Source: Steinernema hermaphroditum
Taxonomy: Eukaryota; Nematoda; Chromadorea; Rhabditida; Steinernematidae
Length of the DNA stretch: 64,000 nt
Assembly (NCBI GenBank): GCA_030435675.1
Contig: CM059621.1
Span: 13,020,001-13,084,000 of the forward strand
Direction: 5' to 3'
Part shown: one piece after another, positions 1 to 12,170 of the stretch
How positions within the stretch are numbered: position 1 is the first letter of the stretch
Layout: each line of letters begins with the position of its first letter
Notes under the pieces: generated by a model
The model's input: only the letters and a program-made list of their open reading frames with translations
Database searches by the model: none
Told to the model about the DNA's origin: nothing
Position numbers and translations under genes: made by a program

Positions 1-130
1 CCTCGATCGATGTCGCGATCCGTCACCAAATCACCGCGAAACGATGATCGATTATCGGATTACGGCCGCTGACAGCTGATTTCGAAAAAAGTCTATTCTG
101 TAGGGACACCGTCTCATGACCAGAGTTGTC

Positions 131-370
131 CGGGTACCCGAAAGTTCGGGTACCCGAAACCGAACCCGAACCCGAAACCGAAACTTTCGGGTACCCGAAA
201 CTGAAACCGAACCCGAAACCGAAATTTTCGGGTACCCGAAACCGAAACCGAACCCGAAACCGAAATTTTCGGGTACCCGAAACCGAAACCGAACCCGAAA
301 AAACCGAAACCGAAACCGAAACTTTCGGGTACCCGAAACCGAACCCGAAACCGAAACCGAAAACCCGAAG
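131..370. repeat. Minisatellite array A with GGTACC-centred palindrome
   Basis: Tandem imperfect units of roughly 35-41 bases built from CCGAAA and CCCGAA hexamers and punctuated by the palindrome TTTCGGGTACCCGAAA. About five palindromes occur. Open frames run on both strands because the hexamers lack stops; they give Phe-Gly or Arg-Phe/Pro-Glu low-complexity peptides and are not convincing genes. The same unit recurs at 804-1093 and, degraded, near 3509. Confidence 0.9.
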
Positions 371-803
371 TTGTTTTTGAAGTTGGGGACATTTTTTTTC
401 CTTTTTTCCCGCAGTCCTTTTCGTGCGTCCTTCAGTTTAAAACTAAACTGTCTATCAACGTGAAACTCTCAGAAAAGGTGGACGTCAAACTGTCTACAAA
501 GGTTACGAAGTTAATGAACTTGTCGTCGGTGCATCCCACTCATGTTCACGTCATAAGCGCAGACCGACACTTCGGTACCGTTGTGGCGCCACGCTTACGC
601 CCAAAGTTTGCACTAGCACGATCAAAACGGCGACCGAACGTACGAAATATCCTACTTTTTCTGGAGATCTCGATATCTCAAAGCGCTAATATAGGTTCTG
701 GGTCTCGCCGCGCTGTGACTGATCGCTTTATGGGGTTTGAAAAAATAAAATCGCGGTTCGACAGTTCCAAAACACCGAAAATCAGGGAAATCCAACCGGG
801 AAG

Positions 804-1093
804 TTCGGGTACCCGACCCGAAACCGAACCCGAAACCGAAATTTTCGGGTACCCGAAACCGAACCCGAACCCGAAACCTAAACTTTCGGGTACCCGAAAC
901 CGAAACCGAACCCGAACCCGAAATTTTCGGGTACCCGAAACCGAACCCGAAACCGAAACCGAAATTTTCGGGTACCCGAAACCGAACCCGAAACCGAAAC
1001 CGAAGCGTTCGGGTACCCGACCCGAAAAACCGAAACCGACACCCAAACCCGACCCGAAAACCCGAAAAACCCGACCCGAAAACCCGAACCCGA
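804..1093. repeat. Minisatellite array B, same unit as array A
   Basis: Same CCGAAA/CCCGAA hexamer blocks with CGGGTACCCG palindromes every 35-45 bases. The 430 bases between arrays A and B are not repetitive. The right edge decays into CCCGAAAA-type units. No gene is supported in or beside it, and 1094-1956 holds only short chance frames. Confidence 0.9.
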
Positions 1094-1956
1094 CAACTCT
1101 GCTCATGACCTATAGTCTTCCTTATGCAATATCTCTCTTCCAGTTTGGTTCCGAAACAGAGCAAATTTCACGTGAAATTAACATTCGGTGATCATTGTCA
1201 TTTCGAAAACCTGAAAACCTTTTTAGCACGACTGGATAAAAACTTGTTCGCGTGAAAGAGTGGAATTCGGCTTTATCTATCTAAACCGGTCAAATGCACT
1301 TTAATACGCTCTATTGGCGTGCTAAAATTTACGCGTTTACAAAGTTCTAAAATCATCTCAAGCGCCCCCTAAAAATAGATTCGCCAATTGTTTTTCGATT
1401 TTCAAGCTTATAATTCGATGATGGTACCTCAACTCGAACAGTTCTGAGAAAAATGCATCCAGAACACGCGCCATAAGGACGCCCATTAGGATTCTCAACT
1501 CGTCAGTGTTGACATGCTCGTTCTTCACCTGACTCCGGCTCCAATTCTATCTTGTGTGTCTTCCGCAAGCACATCAAAAGCCCTCTTCATTTGTTATCCG
1601 ACTGCATCACACCTATGCTTACAAGATTACAGTTTTCCGGAATGCTCTCAATATCTCTTCCTTAACTCGTCGGTTTCTCACACAGCGAAAGTGCATACCT
1701 GAGGATGCATTTTACACTGAATTTCAGCAAGTCTTCGTGCAGATCTGTCCTGAGTGGGTCTAGTACCATACGTACCGTAGAGATGAAACTAGCGGAATAG
1801 CAAAAAAAACTCGATTCTCTGTCTAATTTCTAGAGGTCACTTTTTATCAGCGTACACCCAAAGACAAATATGAAGGAAAACGTTGACGAGGGAAATGAAC
1901 CCAACACAGATTCAAAACTGAGAACACTGTTAGACCAATACTAAACGAAGAAATAT

Positions 1957-3272
1957 TCAGTTTGTCATTGAATGCATGTTTTCCATCCTTCTGACCACCG
2001 TGACCTTCGGGTGGGCGACGTCTGTGCTGCCGACGACGACGGAGTTGGAGGTGGTTCGGCCGAAGATGTGAAGGATGGGCTTCATGAAGGCCGTGCGGAG
2101 TTCGCGGTGACGGAACGTGTAGATGAAGACGTTGACGACGCACTTGTTGAGGACGATGATGTAGAAGATGACTTCGTAGCGGGCGAGGCCGGCGATGTCG
2201 AAGAGGATGAGGATGTCCGGGATGAAGAGGAGAAGGAGGGCACTGATCGAGGTCATACCTGAAAAGAGGATGTCAAGTGGAAGGCTTTCTGGAAGATCGT
2301 TTTGAATTGTCCTTTTAGACATAGACATAAGGAGCGCAAATGTGTCTGAATGTAGACGTCTAGAGTGCGTCGTGCTCGGCTGTCTACGGACGTCATGTTG
2401 TCTATATGTCTATTGTGTCATCCGGCCTCTCTTCTCAACTTGATTTCCACGAACACTCACCTATGGTCAGATTGAGTCTGGCGATCTTCTGCTTCTGACT
2501 ATGCTGAGCAGCACTGACGGCCAACGCTGAGTCCATAATCTAGAATCGTCGTTAACTCCTTCTCTACACGGAGTGCGCACACCTTTCTCGTCTTGAGAGC
2601 TATCGGGATGTAGACGGCTACGCTGATGCCAACGGTGACGATGCGGAAGCTGAGCAGATAGTTCCAGAGGGGTTGGATGAAGCCGGAGCTCGTGTAGCAC
2701 ATGGAGGAGACCGGCTTGGTTGACTGTAGCTGGAAGGGCATGGCGACGAAATAGCCGGCTATGCAGTAGGCGAGCACGAGGCCGATGGCGAAGAGGTAGT
2801 GTTTGATCTGCCGGCTGACGTGCTTGATGGGGAAGGTGACGGCGAAAAGGCGGTCCAGAGAGACGACCATCGTCATGAGACCCGTGAACTGGTAGCCGAC
2901 GAAGAACATGATGATGTAGGGGTAGAAGTAGCAGTTCCTCTGCTCCGTGATCTCGTTTCCTGCCAAAGAGAAGCAGATGCCCAGAAGCCACTTGGTCTGA
3001 TGCTCACCCAGTCCATTGTCCATCCAGTTTATGCGCATGATGCCGGCGGTGAGGAAGCCCATGGAGTGGGAGATGTCGGCGCAGCAGAGGCCTCCGAGGA
3101 CGATGAGGTCCTTGGAACGGCGAAGTCGGCTCACCCAGTAGATGACGACGACGGTGGGGACGTTGACGAGAAGCACGAACACCCCTGAACCCTCCGTGAT
3201 TTAGGTTCTTTTTAGGTGAGAGTCACCTTCGACGATGAAGAAGATGAGCTGGTCGCGAACCGAGAGCATCAT
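1957..3272 (-). CDS. Srsx-like seven-transmembrane chemoreceptor (1)
   Basis: A rhodopsin-like serpentine receptor, expected at the ciliary or plasma membrane of sensory neurons; the ligand is unknown. Five exons join in frame to about 315 aa. Exon 1 is a short start exon (MMLSVRDQL...) ending in a Glu-Gly codon split by a phase-1 intron. Exon 2 carries TM1-TM2 (FVLLVNVPTVVVIYW, then LCCADISHS). Exon 3 carries TM3 with GYQFTGLMTM and the DRY-like SLDRLFAV, then TM4-TM5. A short basic exon leads to the last exon with TM6 (LLLLFIPDILILFD) and TM7 (IIVLNKCVVNVFIY) followed by RHRELR. This layout and the SLDR and LNKCVVNVF motifs fit nematode Srsx. Three relatives lie at 12.2, 15.5 and 59.9 kb on the same strand. 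Exon joins were inferred by eye. Confidence 0.85.
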
Positions 3273-5230
3273 TGAAAGCCTTGTTCTACCTGGAAGGGCA
3301 CAAAGTGATGAAAATGAGACACGCGTGGTTTGGTCGATCAACCGAATTCCAAGTTGAGGTGTTTTAATCTCGCGTGTGAGTGAAGGTCATGGATCGCGCG
3401 GCCAGTAGCGCGAAAAGAAAATAATAAACAAGACCGATTGTAGGTATGGATGGAAGCGACCAAGTACAACACTGAGAAAACTGATCCTTTGGCCGGCACC
3501 AGTGTTATCGGGTTCGGATTTTCGGGTTTTAGGGTCGGGTACCCGAAAGCTTCGCGTTCGGGTTAAGTTTCGGTATCAAACATCTCACGCATTTTTAAAG
3601 AATTGTGTACGCAATCACGCGACGATCCAGCCACAAAAGCGGACGCAAAGTCGAATTCACTTAATTCAGAAATGTCTGCATCTCAGAATCAGCTGACTTG
3701 AATAACACCCCTAAGAACCCGGCTGGGGGTGGGAGGGACTGAGGGTGTGGCCTCGGCAAAGGAAGTAACTAATAGACAACAGATTACGGTAGCTACAAAT
3801 ACTTTACGAGCCGTTACTGCATCGAGAACTGAAGCATTTTGATCGAAGGATAGCCAAATCGTTTGTTTCGTAGGAAGAACTTAAGAAATAGCTGTGGATG
3901 GTCTGCATGCTGTTGCTCAGAAGAAAAAGTCGTCAAGAAAGTGACACGCCAAGAATCAAGAAACGATGGCTTTCATCTCAAGCATCTCTTATTTACCCCA
4001 TTTTATTCGTCGGCTATTCGTCGAGTCATCAAGTCCAGTGCCAGCCCTACCCCATACCGACCTCCGAAGGAAGCTCTGTGACAGTGACTGTGACCATATC
4101 CGTGACAGCTCAAGAACATAAAATCCGAACACCTCATAGCACCAAGATGCCTATGAATTGTGATGAATGTGGTCGAAGTTGTGCAAGGAACGGAGATTAA
4201 GTATCGCCTGCGTGAGACGACTACCATAATTAGGAGACTCTGTAATTTGTCGAGACACACGGTGACAAGAGATCAGTGTGATGCTATTTTGAACGCCATA
4301 ATTTGGAGACTGATGACGGACTGGGGCAAAGAAGAAGCTATGTCGGGATCAAGAGAACAAGGTGATGGAGACAAAGGCAAAGAAGCGTTCAAGTGAAGCG
4401 AAGCAGAAGAAGGAGCGAGCGGAGTGAGACGCAGAGGATTGTGATCGTATTCGTATAGTGGGAATATCTCTAAGTGACTCGACACAAAAAATGCATTTTG
4501 TAAGTTCAGAAATAGATTCTCAGGTCACATTTCACACATCGCACGGAGTGTTCCCATGGAATTCGAATCTAGACCCACTAGTGAAAGGTGGATCGTGATG
4601 TTCCCACGTGCCCCTGGAAGTGGCAGCCCTATATGACAATTTTGGCCGACACAGAACTATAGGATCGTGCAAACCGAGGTTATGAAAAACTGAGATCGAG
4701 TCAGCCATTTGAACGCGACATAAGGCTATTGCCCGGGAAGGTGAACCAAATTGTGAATATTTTGGGTGAAGTGCGGTAATAAGTAGTCACTGTCAGTGAA
4801 ATATTTTCCAAAAGAATAATGAAAATTCTGTTGAACCGACCCACAAAATCTGCAATGTCCACATCGAGTTTATTGCTATAAATGCTATACTTTCTATAAA
4901 TAGGAAAAGACCGAAGAAGGTCCGATAGATATAGATATATAAGACATATTCTTTTTTAACACCGAGAAGAGGCAACGCCCCTCTAAAGTGTCCTGGATTT
5001 TAGGAACTCTCTCATAGCGTTCTAAGTTCTGCATAAAAGATTTTTCCTCCAAGGAGTCCGTGCACACCTTGTCCTCATATTCCAAGCCTTTGCATATGCT
5101 ACCTTTTTAGAATCGGAAGTAATCAAAAAATGTGGCTTGACAATGACCGAAACCCAAGGAAATAGAGAACGTGACGAATAAGAGGAGCTGGATGCACGGA
5201 TATCACGAGTCTGAGTCGACGAGCACTTAA
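3273..5230. other. Intergenic stretch, no gene recognised
   Basis: Apart from the minisatellite remnant near 3509-3573 there are only short unsupported frames. The longest, a 100-codon plus frame at 3898-4200, has no recognisable motif, start context or splice partner. Confidence 0.5.
3509..3573. repeat. Degenerate single minisatellite unit
   Basis: Contains GGGTACCCGAAA and TTCGGGTT blocks matching arrays A and B but with heavy decay, so it is probably an old dispersed unit. Confidence 0.65.
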
Positions 5231-5261
5231 TCATAGTGATGAAAGCAATGGTGGAGCGTGG

Positions 5262-5992
5262 ACTATTAGGATTGCCGCGAAAAAGAGAGGTTCTTGAGAC
5301 CGTTCAGGTGGTGAAATGTTCCGAAAACTGTCATTTTCACTATAAATGTGAAGCTCGAAAATATCGACTCGGTAATTTGTGCCCCCAGCGATCGGTCGGG
5401 TCGTCCGCTCGCTCTCTCTGAGGCTGTCTGAGCCGATTGAGTTGAGTGAGCGGTCGTTCTCGGCCGTCGTTGTTGGCGCAATGATCGCTTCCGGCTCCCA
5501 GAAGGCCTGGAACACCAGGGAGCCGTAGTTCCACCGTCTTGCCAAGAGGCCCGTCACTGCCGCCCGACTCCACCCGCGCCACCAGAGAAGTCGAAGAAGC
5601 GTTGCAATTCCGAAGTCCGCGTCGCCAGCTGCCCTGATGGTTCCCGGTTCGCCTGTTGTGCTCCGACAACGCGTTTCGCCTGCATGCCTGTTCTTCACTC
5701 GTGCCGCCCGCGGAAGCCGCCGAAGAAGCTTCTCAACTCCGACGTCCGCGCCGCCACCTGAGCTGAAGATGGGTTTGCTGTGCTCCACCGTCTCCGGAAT
5801 CAGCTCTTCGCCTCTCTGATGCCCGCGCACACTAATGGGATCGCCGTGCTCTACTCTGATGTGCCGAAGTCAGAAGAAGACCGGCGACTACGGAGTGATA
5901 ATGTGTTTCTTGTGCATATATATGACGTCTCGCAAGGCGTAAGCCTTAGATACGAGAAATAAACTCGTAAACTCGTAAACTCGTAAACTCGA
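5262..5992. repeat. Dispersed repeat, copy 1 (shared with the GNAT intron)
   Basis: From about 5376 to 5968 this is closely similar to 58686-59271; only about six differences are visible over the roughly 155 bases from 5440. The right end has a hairpin (AAGGC-GTAA-GCCTT) followed by ACGAGAAATAAA and then nearly four units of AAACTCGT. On the minus strand it holds a 199-codon frame (5231-5830) with no recognised family; the frame is broken in copy 2, so coding is doubtful. Bases 5262-5280 also resemble GNAT exon 2 sequence (near 58607-58625), suggesting the copy derives from, or shares ancestry with, that locus. Confidence 0.85.
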
Positions 5993-6041
5993 AAATATCT
6001 TGATTCCAAACAAATAAAGGAAAGTACGAAAACTCCCCGTT

Positions 6042-6055
6042 CCTAGGATCCTAGG
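6042..6055. repeat. Perfect 14-bp palindrome
   Basis: CCTAGGATCCTAGG reads the same on both strands. It lies just beyond the right end of repeat copy 1. No function is assigned. Confidence 0.6.
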
Positions 6056-6435
6056 CACTCTTCGATACTGACCATTGCAGTTCGAGATTTTAGAATCCAA
6101 TTTGGCGAATTGTATATATCACACCAAATACTCCACTATAGTCATATCAGCCAGGAATCTACCAATGCTTGCACTGCATGCTTCAAAGCTCTTAAACCAA
6201 TAGCTCAAAATGTGATCTATAGTCATGAGATTCAATTACTGCACATTCGATTCTAATCTGCCTATTCCTGTTTCGGAAACCAAATTTGTATTCTAAGGTG
6301 GAAAAAGGAGTGATGTGACGAAAGTTGTGTCTTGTGATATCAGCTGGCCGATCTACAATTAGACCGTTTATGACGACTCAACACAACTTCCCACTACATT
6401 TGAAGTCGTCGTTTTCGGAATTTTGCTCAAAAACG

Positions 6436-6467
6436 AACTGCCAATTGTGCGGATCTAATTGGCAGTT
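6436..6467. repeat. Short perfect inverted repeat (hairpin)
   Basis: AACTGCCAATT and AATTGGCAGTT flank a 10-base loop. It stands alone in gene-poor DNA; no poly-T terminator or gene end accompanies it. Confidence 0.6.
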
Positions 6468-9400
6468 GGACGCATTTTTGAATTTGTACTTTGAGGTCGG
6501 CCGATCGAAGGCATCTTCCATGTCTATTTTTAGATGATTCTCGGGAAGTGTTTCTTGTGTTAGGTCGCTGTTTGTGCCAAATTTTGGTGCGCGAAGCTTA
6601 AAATTTCTGAAAAAGACACCATTAGCGACGACTTGACGACCCCCGTGGAATGAATTGGGCAACCCAAGGCGTGTGCAGGCATGTTCCTAGACGCACGAAG
6701 ACCAGCATTTGCTACGTTGCGTTGCACGACAATAAAAAGTGCAGAAAGCACCACTGCTTTATAAAGGGCGACCCAAAACGGGCATCTAGACAGAAACGTC
6801 TAGAAAGCCATTCAAAAATTCAAACAGATGAGAGCTTTTGGCCTTTTTTCGCTTGCACGACCGGTCCCACGCTTGGATGCTCACGGAAATGACTTTGCAG
6901 ACTTCTGTCTAAATGACGTTTTTTGGCCACCCTGCAGATTTAGTGACTTCAGATCTGACCCAATTTTGTGGCTACGTTCCACAGCCAACTTACAAACGCT
7001 TAAGAACGATAAGATAAGTTTTTGCTTTAGTTTTTGAGATGGGACTAGTCGGGGCCATGAAAGAGTACGCTTCCATGGAGGTCGGACACTTCACCACTGT
7101 ATGTACTTCTTATGTCGTTTGTATCTGAATCTAATTTAGCCTACGGTAATTACTTCATGCCTTTCGTAAGTGAATTTCTCTAAACTAAATGTTTATTTTT
7201 TATGCAACACTTGCGTCAGAGGTGAGAAACATGTACGATCTACTTGATGTATGATGTATAGGGGAACTCAGATTAGTGAATTATCTGTCCTTTTTTTGGG
7301 AACAACGTCCCCAGGGCCAGTATAACCGTCCAAATGGAAAAAGAGTCTTTTGTTGTCTTTGACCTTGCTTACCTCACCCAACTTCTGCACTACGCTATCA
7401 CGATGAACGAAAACAGGAATGTATCTACATAGACGGCTACAAAAAGTCGACAACTCGGCTTCCAACTACATTCCCAAGGATCAGCAAAAGGACAAACATA
7501 AGTAGATATTCCGTACGATTCTAATTGGTCTTTTGGTCGTCTGACATCCAAGATCAGCCATCCGAAAAGGCACCTTTATCCGGTGGCTATTTTTAGCGTC
7601 CGATTTCTCTGTTTTCCCCGAACTCTTTTCCAAAACTATTGTTCACGCTAACAACAAGCAATTTGTGTGGAGCCTAATGCGGATGATCCGGATGTTCACA
7701 TTTGATTTAGCTGTCATTAGAGGAGTGCACAGGTAAACAGGAAAGGCGTAGGGCGAGTTTGTTTACGTCTTTCCAAGTAGGTGAAATGGAGGACTTTGAA
7801 TCAAGAAGGAGTTCAAAAGGCACAAGAAATAAGTTGGGTCCATACCGTCTCCAGTCTTCGTTTCCTTCATCGATGCAGGACCTTCCTAAACACGCAAACG
7901 AGTCGACAATTGTCGTCAGAAAACCTATGTTTGGGTTGTGCGGATGGAGAACTCCCACTTCGAGCGGATACAATTCGAAATGTTCGTGATCAGTGCAAAA
8001 GTTAACGCAAAAAAACGAGTCACCAGACTGGTACTGAGATTACGATCAGTCAGAATGCGTTCAAGGAAAAGATCTGAAAGTGCACGCCTTCACGCATCAA
8101 AAGACACATGGCCAACTATCTGGGTGGTCGGATTAACGACCGTTTCCCACAGCCAACGAGAGGACGTCATACTGTGGTCGATTCCTGGTCGACCTTACAA
8201 TTCATTGAGGTGACTCAGAAAGAATGTCCTCCATGAGCAATGTTCCAGTTTAAGTGCAAAAAGTGTTTTTTTGGGAAATTGGTGGTGCAGATCTGATAAG
8301 AAAAGGTTAGGATTAGCGCTCACAAAAGAGGATGAAAATGACAATGAAAGGCTTAACCTCCTCAGAGACATAGCGACAGTGAACTAATCTTAATTGTAGT
8401 GTATCTGTGGCTCATTGCAAACGTATTTTATTTTTAAGCGGTCGGGCTCGGTTCGACACCGGCCTCAGACCTTGTTTTGTCTGGCGTCTGAAACTGGCCG
8501 ATCCTAAATCACAAACCAATGGACCTGTCGGTTATCTGGTTATACATAGGGGGTATAGGGGTTATGCTCTATCCTTACACCCAGAGACTCCCGAATGAAG
8601 ATTTAGAGAGCTCAGACAGACCTCTTGAGATCAAAGGAGCACTTTCTGCAGAGTATCTAGGTGAAATGACACCATGGGTATTTAAAGAAACGCTATTATA
8701 TTTGCGCGGAGCCATTTTATCGCCATATGTCATTTATGGGGGTCTACATAGGGAACAGGTGGTATTTTATGCCTAAGCGCAAGAATTTCTAGAAACATAC
8801 ATAATTTGGGAAGTAATAACGATGAGGATGTCGTAATTACGGTAGTGAGAAGGGTTGCTATAGCTAGAACTCCATCTGTTCTCGACTTGTGCCCTACCGT
8901 ACCCCGGAAAAACAAGGATATGCGTGCAGACGCTCTCCCCATTTTGTAGTTCTGAGCTCATGCAGGAGTTCATCAGAACGTGCTAATCTGAGGCTCCGAC
9001 TCCGTAGATTGTAGTGTCAGTGGAAAATAGCGCCACCGATCAGCAAACTCCGCCCGAAGCAGCACGTTCTTAAGTCTCGCACATCCGGCTATAAAAAAGC
9101 TAAAAATTTGCGAAAAGCGGAAATGGTCGGAAAGAAAGCGATAAGCACGTCTGTGGGTAATTTGATTTGTGGTTCTTTGTGCGAAGATCTATACCTACGA
9201 TCCAAAGCTCTCGAAGAACGCGGATATCCCGGGAGGATTGCGTGACATCCAAGGAAAACAAAGTTGTTGACAGAACAGGTTGTTTTTAGGATCTACAGGA
9301 CTCGAAGGGTCGCCGCCACCGGCCAAGGTGAAAGAAGGAAGAGGGACTGAAATTGCAGGTTCGAACATCTGCCGTTAAATGTTCGTGATTCAGAATTTTT

Positions 9401-10426
9401 TGCAAAGTTGTGTCCAAAGGACAGACATAAACATATGGGTTTCGCGTTTGCGCAATTCAGCTGCAAGTTTTCTCTCTTCTGAACTTTCTTCTGCATTTGC
9501 TTAAGAATTAGTTCCTTTCTCATATGATGCCAGAATAGAGGCAGGACATTGGGAAATGTAGGACTGAACTTAGTAGACTCCTAGGGGTGGTCCATGATTG
9601 CGATTGGAATAATGGAAGAGCATAATCTTCTTTCTCTCTGAAATTTCAACGAGACCAGACTTCTGTGATGTATGGCCCGGTGCTACTTAAATTTAGGGTG
9701 ACCTTGTTCTCCGATCTCCACGGCACATGAGCAGAGGTGTATCAAAACGCTAAATCCGCTTTAATCTTCAAGTTCGAGGATATGAATGACAGATATTAAG
9801 GACAATGGTTAGGAAGCACACCGAATGAGAGATAAGAAGCTCTCGATTTAAAGAACTTCTGACCGAAAAAACCAATGATAACCCACGGTGAGTAATCGTG
9901 AGAACTCGAGGAATGGCAACATTGAAGAAGGCCGATTAGTGGGAAAATGATTGACTACGGATGGTAGTTAGAAAGAGTTGCAATTTTCGAAGAAGTCTAG
10001 AGATGTGTCTGAAGGACTACAGAACTCGTTGAGTAGGCAAGTTACGAGAAATTGTGACTTCATTGGTCGTTTTTGCAACAACGCTCTAATCATTTACCTC
10101 ACCTTCTCATACTAAGAATGTTTCACTTTATCGAGACAAGACGTCCCTAATCTGCCACAGATGTAGGAACCATTACGTCAAATGTCAAATGAAACGTGAC
10201 CCTCTAAATCTTGGAACGTTAAAACTAAAACTGATCAGTGAGATTAGCTTCGGAAATATGGATGTAACCGAAGGACAAATTCTGGAGACAACAAAATCAA
10301 GTAAAGCAGCAGATAACTACGATGACTAACTACGCTCGGTCCAAGTGGTATGCTCCAATCGAGCTGAGATGTAGTGGTTTGGATTCTCTTGCCTTTTTTG
10401 TCCAAATCAGGGCTCCTAGGCTGATC

Positions 10427-10530
10427 CAGCTACATGTAGTCAATGAAAATGCACGCGCAGAGTCATCTTGCTCCCTTTTGGACCAGCAAATCGACAGCAA
10501 ATCAGCTATATGCAGTCAATGAAAATGCAC
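10427..10530. repeat. 28-bp direct repeat, two copies
   Basis: The 28 bases at 10427-10454 recur at 10503-10530 with two substitutions. The core is GTCAATGAAAATGCAC. The copies are 76 bases apart start to start. Confidence 0.7.
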
Positions 10531-12170
10531 ATCAACTTCTGCCCCATAGACACATTCCCATGATGATGTGAGTTAAGCGATCACTGATCCCCAACAAATG
10601 TACGGAGATTCCGCTTTTTCACACCTCCACGGCAGACATAAACTTTAATGGCGTCCGAATTGCACCGTTTTTTTTTCTTTTTTTTTCATTCCACAGTTTT
10701 AGAGTTTGCCGGCGTCATTCCAACTAAAAACGCAAAGGTGAGCGGCCAGAAATAGACGCCCAACTTTGTTTACAGAACAATTCTATCGGAAAAGAGCTAT
10801 AAAAAGGAACTACAAAGGAGACGGTAGCTGGAATAGGCACGTCCCATTGGAGGTTACAGAATACAGCGGACCGAAGTTTCCTGTGCAATTCCTATTGATT
10901 CGCTTCGATTTAGCACGTACCAGATGGGGACAGCTTGCATGAACCTAAAAATTGAGAAATATGAAACGTTGTGCAAAACTGCAAATTATGGAAATAGCAG
11001 CGATTTGTGTGCAGCTTTGCATGACTTCCTTCACCAAGGACCTTTAAAATCAAAATGTGAACAAATTACAAACTTAATTACGAACAAATCGCGCGCAGTT
11101 AGTGCCAATTAATGAACAAATAGTGAAGTGAACATAGTGAACAGATTAATAGTTAAAAATCGTACGTTTTGCGGACCCATCGCAATCGTCCTCCACTTGA
11201 TAAGATCCGAAGATGAGGTCCTCTACTTCATCCCCCAACTTCAGAACGACTAATGAAAAGCAGTGAGGCCACAGTAAAGATAGTGTATGCGCTGATCAGA
11301 GTGTATTATCAAGAACATCATTAAATTTTGGATTTTGATTTTCGTTTTACTTTTATCGTTTCAATTTTTTCCGTTCCTTTTCGGTACTTATGATGTAAGC
11401 TGTGATCTCTGCAGAATTCTGATAATCCGTCCTTCACAGTGATACTATCTAACTCACAAGAGATGTTGCGGAATATCTTTTTGGTCACACGTTGATACAA
11501 ACAATTCTGTGAAGTTTCTTTTACTTGAAGTTCGACCTGGCCACTTAAACACGGTACTTTGTTCTCTGGATGCATCGAATCGAAGAATTCCGAGGATTGG
11601 CCATGAAATTCCTGAGAACAACTTGCAAGTGGACGGCCGATGGAACTTTGGCGCTTTGTTGTAGTCTCTCCAGCAGCTACAGACGAGGAAATCAAAGCAA
11701 ATTCCAGAATTCTGATTTGCGCTGAAATAAAGAAAGAGGGAAATGACATTTAGACAAAAAACAAAAGAAATGTGCGCTTGGTGCGGAGGGTATCCGCTAA
11801 AATCTGTGGCAGATACGCGCATACGGTAGGATTGCTGTGGGAATTCGAAGAAATCTAGCTACTTCATCTACAAACTCTAGACAGACAATCGCTTGGACGA
11901 TGACATCGACAATCGTCCAAACTGGCACTGAAACAAACTTTCCGAGTTCTCCATCTTTCCATAAACGGCGGTGATCATTGCATAGTTCTACTTTCACTCC
12001 TACACTTCAATGCCATCATGCACTCTTAATGATTGTTCCAACTTCATCGTCCACCCGCACTTTCCGTTTTATATCTCCGCCGACTCATGCATGTTTTCCA
12101 AGAGAAATCCATTTCAGAATGCACCTGCTGACCCATTCAATGTTTTGATTAACGTCATTTTACCGGAAAT

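Larger units (their letters stand above)
6056..12170. other. Gene-poor 6-kb stretch
   Basis: Many 60-140 codon frames occur on both strands but none shows a recognisable domain or a consistent splice chain. The best undecided ones are a 62-codon plus frame at 10924-11112, preceded by an AG acceptor-like site, and a 142-codon minus frame at 11321-11749 with several Cys. T-rich tracts lie near 10670. The hairpin and direct repeats in this stretch are listed separately. Confidence 0.5.

Noticed and set aside
460..1191. 243-codon plus frame running through minisatellite array B
   Set aside because: Open because the hexamers have no stops; the frame has no start context, intron signal or recognisable domain, and the opposite strand is equally open.
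1972..2262. Acidic Asp/Glu-Val-rich plus frame, and a similar one at 12186-12431 and 15322-15690
   Set aside because: Exact antisense shadows of the TM6-TM7 exons of the Srsx-like receptors.
10924..11112. 62-codon Cys-containing plus frame with upstream acceptor-like AG
   Set aside because: No upstream exon joins in frame and no signal peptide is present.
11321..11749. 142-codon minus frame with several Cys and a hydrophobic start
   Set aside because: An overlapping frame is equally long, and there is no domain or consistent splice chain.
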